Below, in pieces: positions 1-10,865 of a DNA stretch of 64,000 nt (position 1 is the first letter of the stretch; every line of letters starts with the position of its first letter). The position numbers were made by a program, and so were the translations under genes. The notes under the pieces are model-generated. The model saw nothing but the letters and a program-made list of their open reading frames with translations. It made no database searches and had not been told where the DNA came from. This DNA comes from Inia geoffrensis (Eukaryota; Chordata; Mammalia; Artiodactyla; Iniidae): positions 59,060,436 through 59,124,435 of the forward strand of contig CM070917.1 of the NCBI GenBank assembly GCA_036417435.1, given 5' to 3'.

Positions 1-84
1 GGCTCTGACGACTGAGTAGATACGCAGAGGCAGGGAACATTCATCCACAGCAGCCGTATTATTTAGAGAAGCTTGGGGAATCTC

Positions 85-310
85 GGAGGAGAGCAGACAC
101 TGCATGCATATGCATATTAAAATGGAAATGGCAATTAACTACCAAAATAAGACATTTTTATAACATTTTTATTGAAGTTTTAATGAACAAATAAAGAAAC
201 AGAAATCTGCATGTGCCGTGCGAGCCATATAAAAACTACTAAATCAAGATGAAATGGCAAGAACCAGCAACACCTCAACTTCCTCTGCTTCTCGAAATAA
301 ATAAGCAAGT
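85..310. promoter_or_regulatory. Candidate conserved noncoding block (AT-rich)
   Basis: Repeat-free AT-rich stretch in a GC-rich neighbourhood. It contains ATGCATATGCATATTAAAAT (101-121 region), an octamer-like, POU-type motif run, followed by CAATTAAC and ATATAAAAAC. No open frame of note crosses it. The composition and clustered homeodomain/POU-like words suggest an enhancer-type element; this is inferred from sequence character only, because conservation could not be measured. Confidence 0.22.
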
Positions 311-1146
311 GCTCACAGCTTAACCCGCCGACGAGCACGCACGTGTGCACACACACATAGCCTTAGCCCAGAGACTAAGAAATGCAGGAAAATGGGAGAG
401 GGTGGGAGGGGGAAGAATGAAAGAGGGAGGAAGTAGGGAGGAGGAGAGGAAGGAACCACCCTGGACGGAAGTCCCGGCAGCTGCTCTGTGCACGGTTGGT
501 GGCCAGCCCTGCACCAGGAGCTGGGGCGCAGAGGACATGTGGGCTTTGGGGGCAGGAGGTGGGGCTGTGTGGGGCTGGGAATCCTCACGGCTCCATTGAC
601 CAAGAGGGTGGCCTGAGAGGGAGTCTCCTAATTACCGTAGGGATGTTTGATCGGGAAGGAGGTGGAAATTTCTGTATGCCGAAGGCAGAGGGGAAACCTT
701 GGCCTGTGTGAGCTGCATGGAGCCATGGATTGGTCATAGGTCACCCCCTTGACAGGTGGGTCAGTATAGAGACTGACAGAAACTGTCACCTGGGGACAAG
801 GAAACGGTGGCGTTGGTAAACTGTGTGGGAAATACTGCCGTCCACAGGGTGGGGGCGTCTGGATGGTGGACTGGGGAACGGCTGTCAGTCACCATCTTCC
901 AAACCTTAGGGGCCAAATGTGGGTCTTTTCTAATGTGTGTGTGGGGAATTCGTCCCCCTGTGACCAAAAGCTGCCATTTTCCTGTGTTCAGCGGGAACAA
1001 CCCAGACAAGCCGTCTGCTCCCAATAATTGCTCACAATACACAATACACAAATCGGTTTACAATCTTACCTCGATTTTATCACAACTAATTTAAAACTCA
1101 TATTGCCACTCCTCTCCCCCACCCCCAAAACACATAATTTAATCTG

Positions 1147-1148
<2 letters not shown>
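311..1148. other. Unique sequence, no gene seen
   Basis: Purine-rich stretch (GGGAGG/GGAAG words around 390-460), then ordinary unique sequence. The short frames on both strands are proline- or glycine-rich and resemble no protein family. I see no convincing repeat or exon. Confidence 0.5.

Positions 1149-1233
<85 letters not shown>
1149..1233. repeat. Composite (TC)n-(AC)n microsatellite
   Basis: About 17 TC units (1149-1182) run directly into about 24 AC units (1185-1233). A polypurine/polypyrimidine tract thus abuts an alternating purine-pyrimidine tract. The SL/TH-rich and CVCV/RERE-rich frames here are translations of the repeat and not proteins. Confidence 0.97.
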
Positions 1234-1234
<1 letters not shown>

Positions 1235-2235
1235 GGAATTTGATCCAGAGCAATTTTTCTCAATTAAAATTTGTGATTACATTTCTGATCTTCCACGGCA
1301 GAGTTCTGAGTAAGGCTGTGATATAATTTACCTTCTCCTAAATTGCTGACACCAATAACCCTATAAATTAACAGATGGCGGAGGGAAATCTCCTGGCCTC
1401 TTCCTTGCGATTTTGTAATGGTATGATTTTGTAATAGGGGTTTTGAGTCCAAGCCAGGAACCACTCATCTGGCACTGATGAGAGCTTTTCCCATTTCATC
1501 ATCTCTGAAGCTGCTTGCGTGGGTTTTAGTTCAATGAAGATGCAGAATCAAGAGAACTGTTCACATCCTGGTCCAGCACCCTTGTAGAGCCTAGCTGAGG
1601 GGGGAGCCCCAGGGCTTGGCACTGGACTGGGCTGGTGAGGTTCGGGTGGCCGTCTGACCCATGCTCCCTGCCAGGCTCAGGGTTCCCCGCCTACTGAGGC
1701 TGACCAGCCATTCTCTTAGCGTCCAAGCTCACTGCAGTCATCCTTGTTTTGCTCTTGTTGAGCTGTTTTAATAGCTACATAGTGCTTAGGGCTTTTGAAA
1801 GTGTATCTACATGCCCCTTTGAAATACCCAGTATCCTTAAATATTTTGCTTCTTTAGCTCAGTGTACTTAAAATGGTTTATTAGTTAAGGTGCATTAAGA
1901 CCAGAAAGCCCAAGTCACCTAGACACTGGCTGCCAACATGAAAAAAATATATAAAGAAATAAAAATGACCCAAAGAGCCAGATGCGGTAGATGTTTAGAC
2001 GTGGCAGAACAGGCCCTGCCTCAGCTCAGTCTTGTCAGGCCAACCTTGTCTGTATGGAGAGGTTATTTTTTTCCCTCTGTCAAAAAATGTCGACCAGACT
2101 GTTCAAATATAACAGTCCTGCTTGTGTAGAGTTTAGCAGCCAGCGATGAGTACCATTCCCATCCTGCAAGGGTTAACGCCTCACCTTTAACAGAAATACG
2201 CTCTTTGGAATTTAGGGGGGAGGATGGGGAGAGTA
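1234..2235. other. Unique sequence, no gene seen
   Basis: Mixed unique sequence. The part from about 1790 to 1960 is AT-rich (AAATATTTTGC, GGTTTATTAGTTAAGG). No repeat family, splice-flanked frame or RNA gene was recognised. Confidence 0.45.
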
Positions 2236-2432
2236 GGTCCCAGATAAAATACAGGATGCCTAGTTGAGCTTGAATTTCAGATAAACAACAAAAAAAAATG
2301 TTAGCATAGATATATCCCGTGTAATATTTGGGACATACTTATACTAATACCTCTACTAAAAATTACTCGTTAATTTGAAATTCAAATGTAACTGGGCATC
2401 CTGCATTTCTGTTTGCTACATCTGGCGGCCCT
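2236..2432. mobile_element. Palindromic DNA-transposon MITE, MER53-like (copy 1)
   Basis: The left arm (CCAGATAAAATACAGGATGC) is mirrored as its reverse complement in the right arm near 2397-2431, and the internal arms 'ATTTCAGATAAACAAC' / 'TTTGAAATTCAAATGT' continue the palindrome around a centre near 2330 (GTAATATTTGGGACATACTTAT). An almost full-length palindrome of about 195 bp with no coding capacity is typical of MER53, a nonautonomous mammalian DNA transposon. The family name is from memory; the palindrome is seen directly. A second copy lies at 34556-34755. Confidence 0.75.
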
Positions 2433-3070
2433 AGCAGGGAGGTACTGTCAATCAGCCAAGTCACCCCTCCCCTCTTGCCCTGAGCCTCTTGGGACCACCT
2501 TTACAGAGGTAAATTTAGGGTAAATTTCAGTCCACCTAACATATCAGAATCTTGATTTCCTCACTCATAAAATAAAGTTGTTGAGTGGATTAAATGATGT
2601 GTTGACGGATGCACCCAGCCAGGTGCTGCCCAAAAGAGACAAACCACTACGTATATTTATAGCCTGCTTGCATTTGCGTTTTAGGAAATGTGCACACATG
2701 TTTACCAGAGCAGCAGCTACAGCACCTGGGGAGGATGTGTTTGTGGCCTGCAGGTGTGGAAGTGTCCGGGGCCTGGGGCCAAGGTGGGGCTGGATCAGAG
2801 CAGGAATGTCACTGGGAGGAGAACCTGCTCCCAAGGTGCAGTTGCCAAGTCTCTGTTTTGAGCACTCAGGTGAACACTTTAGAAAATAGCCTCTCGAGCA
2901 AGAGGCAAGTAGCTGAGGGGTCCCATCTGTGCGCAGTTGGGAGCCCCTTAGCCAGACAGGAGCTAGCTGAGGAAGGAGGGGGCAGCTGCACCAGGCCTGG
3001 TGCTCAGGCCTCGGGGGGCCTGGCTGAAAAGGACTTGGCCTGCCCTTGTAACACTTTTTAACTGGGAAGT
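2433..3070. other. Unique sequence, no gene seen
   Basis: GC-rich unique sequence. A 182-codon minus-strand frame (2565-3113) spans it, but it runs into the SINE at 3080, is proline/serine-rich and resembles no family, so I treat it as chance. Confidence 0.45.
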
Positions 3071-3079
3071 GAGAACTGA

Positions 3080-3273
3080 CTTTATTTCCAAAGATTTTTT
3101 TGATGTGGACCATTTTTAGTCTTTATTGAATTTGTTACAGTATTGCTTCTATTTTATGTTTTGGTTTTTTGGCCGTGAGGCATGTGGGATCTTAGCTTCC
3201 CGACCAGGGATCGAACCCACACCCCCTGCTTTGGAAGGTGAAGTCTTAACCACTCGACCGCCAGGGAAGTCCC
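3080..3273 (-). mobile_element. CHR-type SINE with AT-rich tail (older subfamily)
   Basis: The tRNA-related head reads on the minus strand and ends at GGGAAGTCCC (about 3264-3273), with a B-box-like 'gatcgaaccc'. The distal part (AAAGATTTTTTTGATGTGG... TTTTATGTTTTGGTTTTTTGG) is the characteristic tail of an older CHR subfamily of cetaceans and relatives. The repeat GAGAACTGA occurs at 3071-3079 and again at 3274-3282, which is a target-site duplication marking both ends. Confidence 0.85.
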
Positions 3274-3289
3274 GAGAACTGAACTTTTC

Positions 3290-4559
3290 CCTACAATTTC
3301 CAACCAGTTTTTACTTTTGGTCTGTTTTCTAATCTTCGTCTCTGATCACATTCCAGGAAATAAACTGATTTTTTCTGAATGGTTGTTCAAACCTGCCGCT
3401 ATATTATGTCTTTTCATAGTGGCATAAAAATAATAGGAACCTTCTCATTTCAAAGTGGACGAGCACGTGCCCTTTGAGAGAGGCACCCCTCGGCAGTGCC
3501 CAGGCGGGGTCCCTGGGGTACACATCTCTTTCCCACCCAGTCTGTAGGTCTGCTAGCATTTCCTGTTTCTGGAAGAACACATCTCTCAGTTTCAAAGACA
3601 GAAACGCTTGGACAACAGATGGGACAGGTCTCTTGTTTAAGTTCTTGCAGAAAGTCAAGAACCGAAGATGCTTGAGTTTCAGCTTCAGTTGGGGTGAATG
3701 CCCCAAAGCTGTATCCCCAAGTTTACACTCAAGTTCAGGATGGGAGGGAGGAGTTTGTAAAGACTCAGTAATATTTGGAGTTGGGAGCAAGCCAGGATGT
3801 CCCACTGCAGGAAATCTCTTAAACCACATATTAGATAAATTTGTTCTGCCTTCTGTAAGACATTTAACAGAGATGGAATTTTCCTTGCACTTACAAGAAA
3901 CGTAATTAAAAAAAAAAAACAAAAACCGTTCATCAACAGACTTGGGCATATTCAGCTTTTTAGTTTCCATTGTGACTTGAAATCAGTGGTCCAGGGGCCT
4001 ATGTCTCCTCAGCCAGCAGGAGAGCAGCCTCCTCTGCAGTCACTGGGGCCCCTGGGTTTCCATTCGAGCACAGAACAAGGCGGTGGGCACCCCAAGCAGA
4101 GAGGAAGTGCTTGCCTGGTGAAGTCAATAGGACTCCTGCCTGGGGGCCTGCAAACAGAACTCAACCCCCCTGGCAAACAACATGTCTCTCCAAAGGGCTC
4201 GATGCCCCTGAAGAACTGCACATGCTTGTTCAGAGTCCAAGTCCTCATGTCTTCCCTCGTGGGGCCACTTTATTATTGGGAAGAGTCGGCTCCATTCCGG
4301 GGGCCCTTCCCTCCCCTGCTCACACTTCCTTCCCTACCACCCCCCACCCCGTGTTTCCTGAGTTATTACTTTGTATGTTTCCACCTGAAAAATACACCAC
4401 GTCCATTTCGGGGTCCTGTGTTAAACTGTGTGGAAGTGCAGTGAGGAGGTGGAATCCATGAAGCAGAATGACCTCATGTGGGGACATGAAGAGGCGAGCC
4501 TTGTGGGATGAGCCCTCATCAAAGGGGCGGGCTGTTAGCAGGAATACCCATTAATAACC
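3290..4559. other. Unique sequence, no gene seen
   Basis: The longest frames (188 codons minus at 3404-3970; 155 codons plus at 3977-4444) have no recognisable domain and no splice-site support. They overlap frames on the other strand, as expected by chance in GC-rich DNA. No repeat was recognised. Confidence 0.45.
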
Positions 4560-4745
4560 GTGCAGCAGGGGAGGGGGGCAGGCCATTAGGTGATGGCGAA
4601 CTCAGCGCAATCTCTATTAAATGAGCTAATTATATCCTTTAATTTTACTTTCAAAGGATCATGGATACCTTGCAAAAATGCAGAGCGTGTCAAGCTACTT
4701 TCAGGGCTATGGAAAGAAAAATAATTATAGTAACGATTAACAGTG
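4560..4745. promoter_or_regulatory. Candidate conserved noncoding block with TAATTA and TCF-like sites
   Basis: AT-rich, repeat-free block. It has TAATTA at 4627-4632 and 4722-4727, a TCF/LEF-like TTCAAAG at 4650-4656, and GATTAA near 4735. Homeodomain-type sites clustered in about 120 bp within GC-rich flanks suggest a developmental enhancer. The function is inferred. Confidence 0.3.
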
Positions 4746-5036
4746 CAATGTGGAAATTAACCCCTGTGCAAGAGAAGGGGAAGGGGTGTGGGTCCTAAGC
4801 GTCGTGCACTTGCCCACCTCCAGGAGAAGCATCTTGGAGGAGGCTTATCCTCACAGGCTGGAAGCAGAGGAGATGGGAATGTCCCTTGCCCTGAATTTGC
4901 TGTCTGCTTTGTTGCCCTTATTTCCGTCGTCTTCCGATGGCCTCTGCACACCGGCCTCTCTTTCCTCTATCCCTGTCCTGTGAGTCGGCTAAGAACTCAT
5001 AAATAACGCTCTCTCTGAGGAGAACTTTCACAACAC

Positions 5037-5434
5037 CAAGAGAGAAAAGGCAAAACTATGGAGACAGTAAAAGGATCAGTGGTTGCCAGGGGTTCCCAGG
5101 GAGGGAGAGATGACGGTGGAGCATGGAGGATTTTAGGGCAGTGAAACTGCTCTGTAGGCTACTGTAAGGATGGACTCATGACATTCCGTGTTTGTTGGCC
5201 CCACAGAATGTACAGCAGCAAGAGTGAACCCTGATGTAAACTGTGGACTCCGGGTGAGGATTGTGAGTCAGTGTAGGTTCATTGTTTGTAACGAATGCCC
5301 CACTCTGGTGTGGGGTTTTCATAATGGGGGAGGCTGTGTGTGGAGACAGGAGGCAGGACCTCTATGGGAAATCTCTGTACCTTCTGCTCAGTTTTGCTGT
5401 GAACGTAAAATAGCTCTAAAATATGAAGTCTACT

Positions 5435-5436
<2 letters not shown>
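5037..5436 (+). mobile_element. LINE-1 (L1M) 3' end
   Basis: This matches the conserved L1M 3' region: 'aaaactatggagacagtaaa', 'ggatcagtggttgccagggg', 'gtgaaccctgatgtaaactg', 'ccactctggtgtgggg', and near the end 'tttgctgtgaacgtaaaata'. It ends where the CA repeat starts, consistent with a decayed A-rich tail turned microsatellite. There is no coding sequence left. Confidence 0.85.

Positions 5437-5467
<31 letters not shown>
5437..5467. repeat. (AC)n microsatellite
   Basis: About 15 AC units directly at the 3' end of the L1M remnant, probably grown from its A-rich tail. Confidence 0.95.
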
Positions 5468-5471
<4 letters not shown>

Positions 5472-5985
5472 ATGAGACAGCACCTCAAATCCTAGGGCTG
5501 CAGAGGCAGAGGGGTGGGGAGTGGGTCACCGGAGCCAGTAATCCATCAGAAGTGCCGAGTACGAGGGGCTGTGTGGTGGAGTTGGGGCAAGAGGATGCAG
5601 CTGCCAGAGCAATGCTGTAGACAGGGGATGATGCCCTGTCTCTCTCCAGCTCCCCAGGCCTGTGCCTCCATTGGCCTCCCATCTGGAAACTGGGGGCCAA
5701 GGCTCCCGGCAGGCGTGGTTCCCTCTACACTGAGGATGGAGTAAGGACACTTCCCCCAAGGATAGGAGATGACTGCACCTGGGGCAGAGGGCAACCACGG
5801 CAGATGTGGGCCCCATAGCCTGGGCCACTCTGTCCTGGTTGTCTCAGTTTCCCTGGGCAGTGTGACCCAGATGGACATGGACAACCCTGTGTTTCAGGGC
5901 TGTGCTGGACAACAGCAGGAAAGGTGGGATTGACAGGCATCAGACAAACGGTCACACAAATAAATAGAAATCCCACAGAGTGGTA
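5468..5985. other. Unique sequence, no gene seen
   Basis: GC-rich unique sequence with several overlapping frames in different phases (5514-5744, 5526-5828, 5546-5884). None has recognisable domains. Confidence 0.45.
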
Positions 5986-5989
5986 AACG

Positions 5990-7066
5990 TGGTCAAGGAA
6001 GGGTGCAGGTGTTCAGGGGTGTCATGGGGATGTGCCTGGGTTAGGGGTCAGGGGTGGCTTTTCTGAGAAAGGGAAATTTCAGTAGGGACCTTATGGGTGG
6101 GTAGGAGTTGGGTGAAGGGGTGGGGACAGGACAGCGTGACGAAGTAGAAACTGACCTCAAGGCAACAGGGAGCTCAACAGTTAGAGGGACTAAAGGCCCC
6201 ACGTGGCCGGGTGGACGGGGAGGATAGAGCCACGTGAGATGGGCAGCAGGGGACATAGGCAGGACAGTGCCTGGCCCTGCAGCCCCCAGTGCCGTAGAAG
6301 GCATGTGCAGGGGCTGAGCAGGGAATGACAAGGCTGGTCTGTGTTTTGAAACATCAGCTTGGGGACTTCCCTGGTGGTGCAGTGGTTAAGAATCCGCCTG
6401 CCAATGCAGGGGACACCGGTTCGAGCCCTGGTCCGGGAAGATCCCACATGACGTGGAGCAGCTAAGCCCGTGCACCACAACTACTGAGCCCGTGCGCCAC
6501 AACTACTGAGCCCGTGTGCCACAACTACCGAAGCCCGCGCGCCTAGAGCCAGTGCTCTGCAACAAGAGAAGCCACCACAATGAGAAGCCCGCACACCGCA
6601 ACAAAGAGTAGGCCCCGCTCGCCACAAGTAGAGAAAGACTGCATACAGCAATGAAGACCCAACACAGCCAAAAATAAATAAACTTATTAAATAAAAGATC
6701 AGCTTGGCTACCCTGTGAGCATCCATTGGATGAGGTGAGGGGGAATCAGGGATTGCAGTCAGGAAGCATGCAGCAGCCAGGGCAAGGGAAAACCAAGCCT
6801 CAGATGCTGAGGTGATGATGGAGTATGTGGTGGGACATTTTGGAGGTGGAAGCTACCAGCCTTGCTGGTGGATTGGATGCAGGGGAAGAGGGAAAGGGAC
6901 CAGGCGAGGCCGGCCTTCCATTCGAGGTGACCAGCCAGCTGTCTGGAAGGGTTGTTTACTTGGATGAGGACAAGAGGGAGGAGCAGAGGTTCCTGGACAG
7001 CGGGGAGGTCAAGAGTTCTGCTTTGGACACGTCACTTTTGAAGGCTGGTGTTGGTTCTGATGCTTA
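5990..7066 (+). mobile_element. Unnamed old interspersed repeat 'R1' (copy a), split by a SINE
   Basis: This is a noncoding G-rich repeat that I recognise as dispersed in mammals but cannot name. Landmark words include 'attttggaggtggaagctac', 'ctggtggattggatgcaggg' and 'gttctgctttggacacgtca'. The CHR SINE at 6363-6697 sits inside it. Related segments in the same orientation lie at 12093-12560, 19310-20300, 55755-55930 and 59670-60360. Boundaries are approximate. Confidence 0.5.
6363..6697 (+). mobile_element. CHR SINE, long form, with internal triplication
   Basis: The head 'acttccctggtggtgcagtg' carries the pol III A box, and GGTTCGAGCCC at 6418-6428 is the B box. The long 3' half ends in 'gaagacccaacacagccaaa' plus an AATAAATAAA tail. 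ATCAGCTTGG at 6353-6362 and 6698-6707 is a perfect target-site duplication. A 22-bp unit starting AGCCCGTG is present three times in tandem (6465-6486, 6487-6508, 6509-6530). Confidence 0.95.
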
Positions 7067-7744
7067 ACTAGCAAAACCACTGGCTCCTTATGCCAAAATC
7101 ACCCCTGGGGAACAACAGAGGGAAATTGATGAGATGGGGATTAGACGGGTTTCAAATCGATGTGCGTGAGGCTGGGGTTGTGGCTGTGGGCAGGTGGTAG
7201 CTGAGCACACTGCGGGAGAGCGCAGAGTGAAGGGGACTGTTGGAGATCTGCTCTAGTTTACCCCAGGTCCTGCTACCATTGCCTTGGGACAAACAGGGCC
7301 TGCCCCACACCTGTGGCCACACCCCACACCTGTGGCCATGCAGAGTTCACGTGCAGGTGGCCTAACATCAGAACAGCAAAGAGCCTTGTGCTCATGGGGA
7401 GCCAAGCAAAACAGGTGTGGACCACCTGACCTCAGCAGTCACTTCCCACCACTCTCCTTGCAGACTACCTGGAGATCATACTAGTGCAGGCTAAGGCGGT
7501 GGGGGTGGAGGGCGGCTCATCCTAATGCTGCTTCTCTCTGGAGGGGGGGAAGGTGCAGCTCTGACCTAAGGGGAAATCTGGTGGAGTGAAGGGTGATTGA
7601 TATGATCTTCTGGAGCCTCTCCGGTGACAGAGTATATCCACCACCACCCCTAAGGTCACATGGGTTCCCTGGGCTGGCTTTCCTCCAGAGGCACCGCAGG
7701 GCAGAGTAGCAGATTTCCACCAGAGGGAAATGAGCTCACAGGCA
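7067..7744. other. Unique sequence, no gene seen
   Basis: This contains a small direct duplication, CCCCACACCTGTGGCCA, at about 7303-7319 and 7322-7338. No exon or repeat family was recognised. Confidence 0.45.
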
Positions 7745-8854
7745 AAATAACAAGACATTTGAGAAGCACATGCATTAAAAAAAGAAAAAAGAAAAAAAAG
7801 GCAACAGACTGTGTTACAGATCATTCCAGATTCCATCAGAAGCAGAAATACTAGAACAGAGAGACCAATTTTAAAATTCGGCTTACTAAACATACTAAAA
7901 AAGATAGAAGATGTTATAAGCAAAGTGAAACAAGAACAAGAAAATATACAAAATAACCAAGCAGAAGTGCTAAGTATTGAAATGTTTTAGTTAAAGAGCA
8001 GTTCAGGGCTTCCCTGGTGGCGCAGTGGTTGGGAGTCTGCCTGCCGATGAGGGGGACGCGGGGGTTCGTGCCCCGGTCCGGGAGGGTCCCACGTGCCACG
8101 GAGTGGCTGGGCCCATGAGCTGTGGCCGCTGAGCCTGCACATCCAGAGCCTGTGCTCCGCAACGGGAGAGGCCACAGCGGTGGGAGGCCCGCGTACCGAA
8201 GAAGAGAAAAAAAGAGAGCAGTGCAGGGGATAAATGCTAAAAACAGCTGAAGAATGAATTAGTGAAATGAAGGACCAGCTTGATATATCTGCTCCCCCCA
8301 AAAGAAGAAAAGCACAAAGAAAATGTTTTTTAAAAGCTATAACCCAAGAAAGAAAGAAGTTAAAGTACTAACATCTGAGTAATGAAAGTCCCACAAAAAA
8401 AGAAAAAGAAAAATATAGCAGAGGATGTATTTGAAGAAAATGTGAAGATAAAATCTCTGGGATTAAAAACAATGGATGAATGGTCCCAGATTGAAAAGGT
8501 CTTATTAGATTGCCAAAAAGGAAAGATGGCGGGGGGCGGAGATGGGGTGGGGAATCAAACCTACACACTTACAATGAATTTAAGAGCAAAAAAGATAAAG
8601 ATCTAAAAGTTTTCCAGAGAGGAAGAAAAGATCACTTACAAAGAACCAGAATCATAGGGATTTCAGGATTTTCAACAGCAACACCAGATGCAAGAAGACA
8701 ATGGGGTGATATTTTCAAAGTACAAAAGAAAAAGAACTTAGAACATAGAATTTTATATGCCACCAAACTGTCATTCAAATGTGAAGTCATAACAAAATTT
8801 CCCATTAAACATTGTCCTAGACAGTGCACTAGAAGAAGGAAAAGGAGCTAGAGA
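7745..8854 (+). mobile_element. LINE-1-lineage 5' piece (L1M/HAL1-like), decayed
   Basis: A-rich coding-strand sequence with L1-lineage words: 'agatagaagatgttataagc', 'gacaatggggtgatattttc' and 'agaattttatatgccaccaa'. The last two correspond to the ORF1-side region of L1M or HAL1 elements. A CHR SINE interrupts it at 8006-8212. Frames are broken by many stops. Whether this and the next L1 piece derive from one insertion is unclear. Confidence 0.6.
8006..8212 (+). mobile_element. CHR SINE, short (cetacean-type) form
   Basis: It begins 'gggcttccctggtggcgcag' and runs through 'gcctgtgctccgcaacggga' to 'gcccgcgtaccg' followed by an A-rich tail. The flanks repeat as AGAGCAGTTCAG (7995-8006) and AGAGCAGTGCAG (about 8215-8226), a near-perfect target-site duplication. 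The B box is altered (gttcgtgcccc). Confidence 0.95.
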
Positions 8855-10850
8855 TATAAGGATTGGAAAGGAAGGAAAAAATTGTTATTTTCAGATGATA
8901 TGATTGTTTACATAGAAAGTCCCAAAGGATCTACATAAAACCTTTTAGAAATTGGAGAGTTTAGCAAGTTGGCTGATGTAAGATTAATATATGAAAATAA
9001 GTTATATTCTATATACCAGCAGCAAAAGAAAACCCCAGACTAGGAAACACAGTTAATGAGAAAATACCATTTATAATAGTATCAGAAAATGTCAAGTATA
9101 TTTGTAAATAAAAATGTTTATCTTTTCGTTAAAAATAAATTTTTAAATGTTTAAGACTTATAAAGGTAAAATTATAAACCTTTACTAAGTGTAAGTAAAG
9201 GAGTTCTAATAAAGGAAAGAGAGACTTTATATCATTAAAGTATCATTTTCCCCATTTTGCTCTATCCTGACTATAGCCAATGCAATTCTGGTCCACATCG
9301 AAACAGAACTTCTCATGGAACTTGGCAAGATGATTATACAGTAAAGTAGAGGACTGAGAATAGCCAGTACCCTTGTAAAGAGAAGAGTGCAGAGCGGGTA
9401 CTTTTCCTATACCACATATCAAGGCTCATTACAAAGTTCTAGTAATTAAGACAATGTGATGTTGTCACAAAGATTGACCAATTCCCCAAATTCCCAGAAA
9501 CAGATGCATGGAATTTTGGTTTATGATAGACATAGCATTTCAAATCATTGGTTAAAGGAAGGGTTGTTTAATAAAATGAGTTGGAAAAAATAGTGTCATT
9601 ACTCTATAAAAATTATGAAACTGGATCACTACCTCACATCATATTTTGAAAATCAACTCAGGTTGAATGAAGAAGTTAAATGTCAAAAATCTCTTAGAGG
9701 AAAATATAGGTGGATCTTGGGTTATTTACAAATTAGGAGAAAATATTAGCTGTCCATACAGTTGACAAAAGATTAGTATCAAGAACACTGAAAGAACCAA
9801 TACAAATCAAGGAGAAAAGTACAAAACATCCCATTAGAGAAAAAGGCAGAAGACAAGAATTTTACACAAAAGGAAATATATGACAAATAAACATAAAAAG
9901 AGATGTTCAGCCTCATAAGGGAGTTGGGAAATGTAAATCACGTCCTCAGTGAGAAGAATTTAATTCCCATTTGATTGGCAAAAATTAAAAAGTCTTGACA
10001 GATCCAAATGTCACAAAGGATGGGCATCATTAGGCTTTTTATTCATTGCAGGAAAGCATAAGTTGGTTCAGGCCCTTTAGAAGAAAGTTTGGCATTATCT
10101 CTCAAATTTGAACATTCCCATACCCTATGATTCAGCACTCCTACTCCTCCATCTACACTCAAGAGAAATATTTGCATATGTCTAACAGTAAGAGGCATGT
10201 ACAAGAGTGTTTGTAGAATTACTGTTCATAATAACAAAAACCTAGAACCAACCAAAATGCCCATGAATGAGAGAGTGGTCTTTTCTTTCTTTCTTTTTTT
10301 TTTTTTTTTTAATAAATTTATTTATTTTATTTATTTTTGGCTGCGTTGGGTCTCGCTGCGCGTGGGCTTTCTCTAGTTGCGACAAGCGAGGGCTACTCTT
10401 TGTTACCCTGCGCCGACTCCTCATTGTGGTGACTTCTCTTGTTGTGGACCACGGGCTCTAGGTGCACAGGCTTCAGTAGTTGTGGCATGAGGGCTCGGTA
10501 GTTGTGGCTCATGGGCTGTAGAGCGCAGGCTCAGTAGTTGTGGTGCACAGGCTTTGTTGTTCCGCGGCATGTGGGATCTTCCAGAAGCAGGGCTTGAACC
10601 CGTGTCCCCTGCATTGGCAGGCTAATTCTTAACCACTGTGCCACCAGGAAGTCCTACAGTGGTCTTTTTATTCAGTGAAATATTATGCAGAAATCAAGAC
10701 GGCTGAACTACAGCAACATGCAACAATATGGATGAATCTGAGCTACATAATAAGTTTAAAAAACAAAACAGTAAGCTCCCAAATACTACTCTGAGCATCG
10801 TACTATTTTTATAAAGTTTGAAACAATGAGAATTTTTAGAAGACAGGTTG
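8855..10850 (+). mobile_element. LINE-1 ORF2 reverse-transcriptase to 3' end, decayed (L1M)
   Basis: Codons 8888-8935 read FSDDMIVYIESPKGST and then TAA (8936-8938). This is the L1 reverse-transcriptase active-site block (canonical F/Y-ADD), with serine replacing alanine, and it is broken by a stop. Downstream, words of the ORF2 C-terminus follow: 'ctcttagaggaaaatatagg' (about 9691), the 'tatgattcagcactcctact' region (10125-10144), and 'gaaatattatgcagaaatca' after the inserted SINE. The element is non-functional. A minus-strand CHR SINE interrupts it at 10285-10657. Confidence 0.85.
10285..10657 (-). mobile_element. CHR SINE, long form
   Basis: The T-rich tail lies on the left (10288-10340), and the head is at the right, ending near '...ccaccaggaagtcct'. 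AGTGGTCTTTT at 10274-10284 and 10658-10668 is a perfect target-site duplication. It is inserted in the 3' part of an L1 and is therefore younger than that L1. Confidence 0.95.
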
Positions 10851-10865
10851 GCAGAGTGGATTTTT

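Noticed and set aside
6363..6697. Possible functional tRNA gene from A and B boxes
   Set aside because: The boxes belong to a SINE head; no cloverleaf 3' half, and the flanks show a retroposition duplication.
7303..7338. Short direct duplication as a possible minisatellite
   Set aside because: Only two units; too little to call a repeat array.
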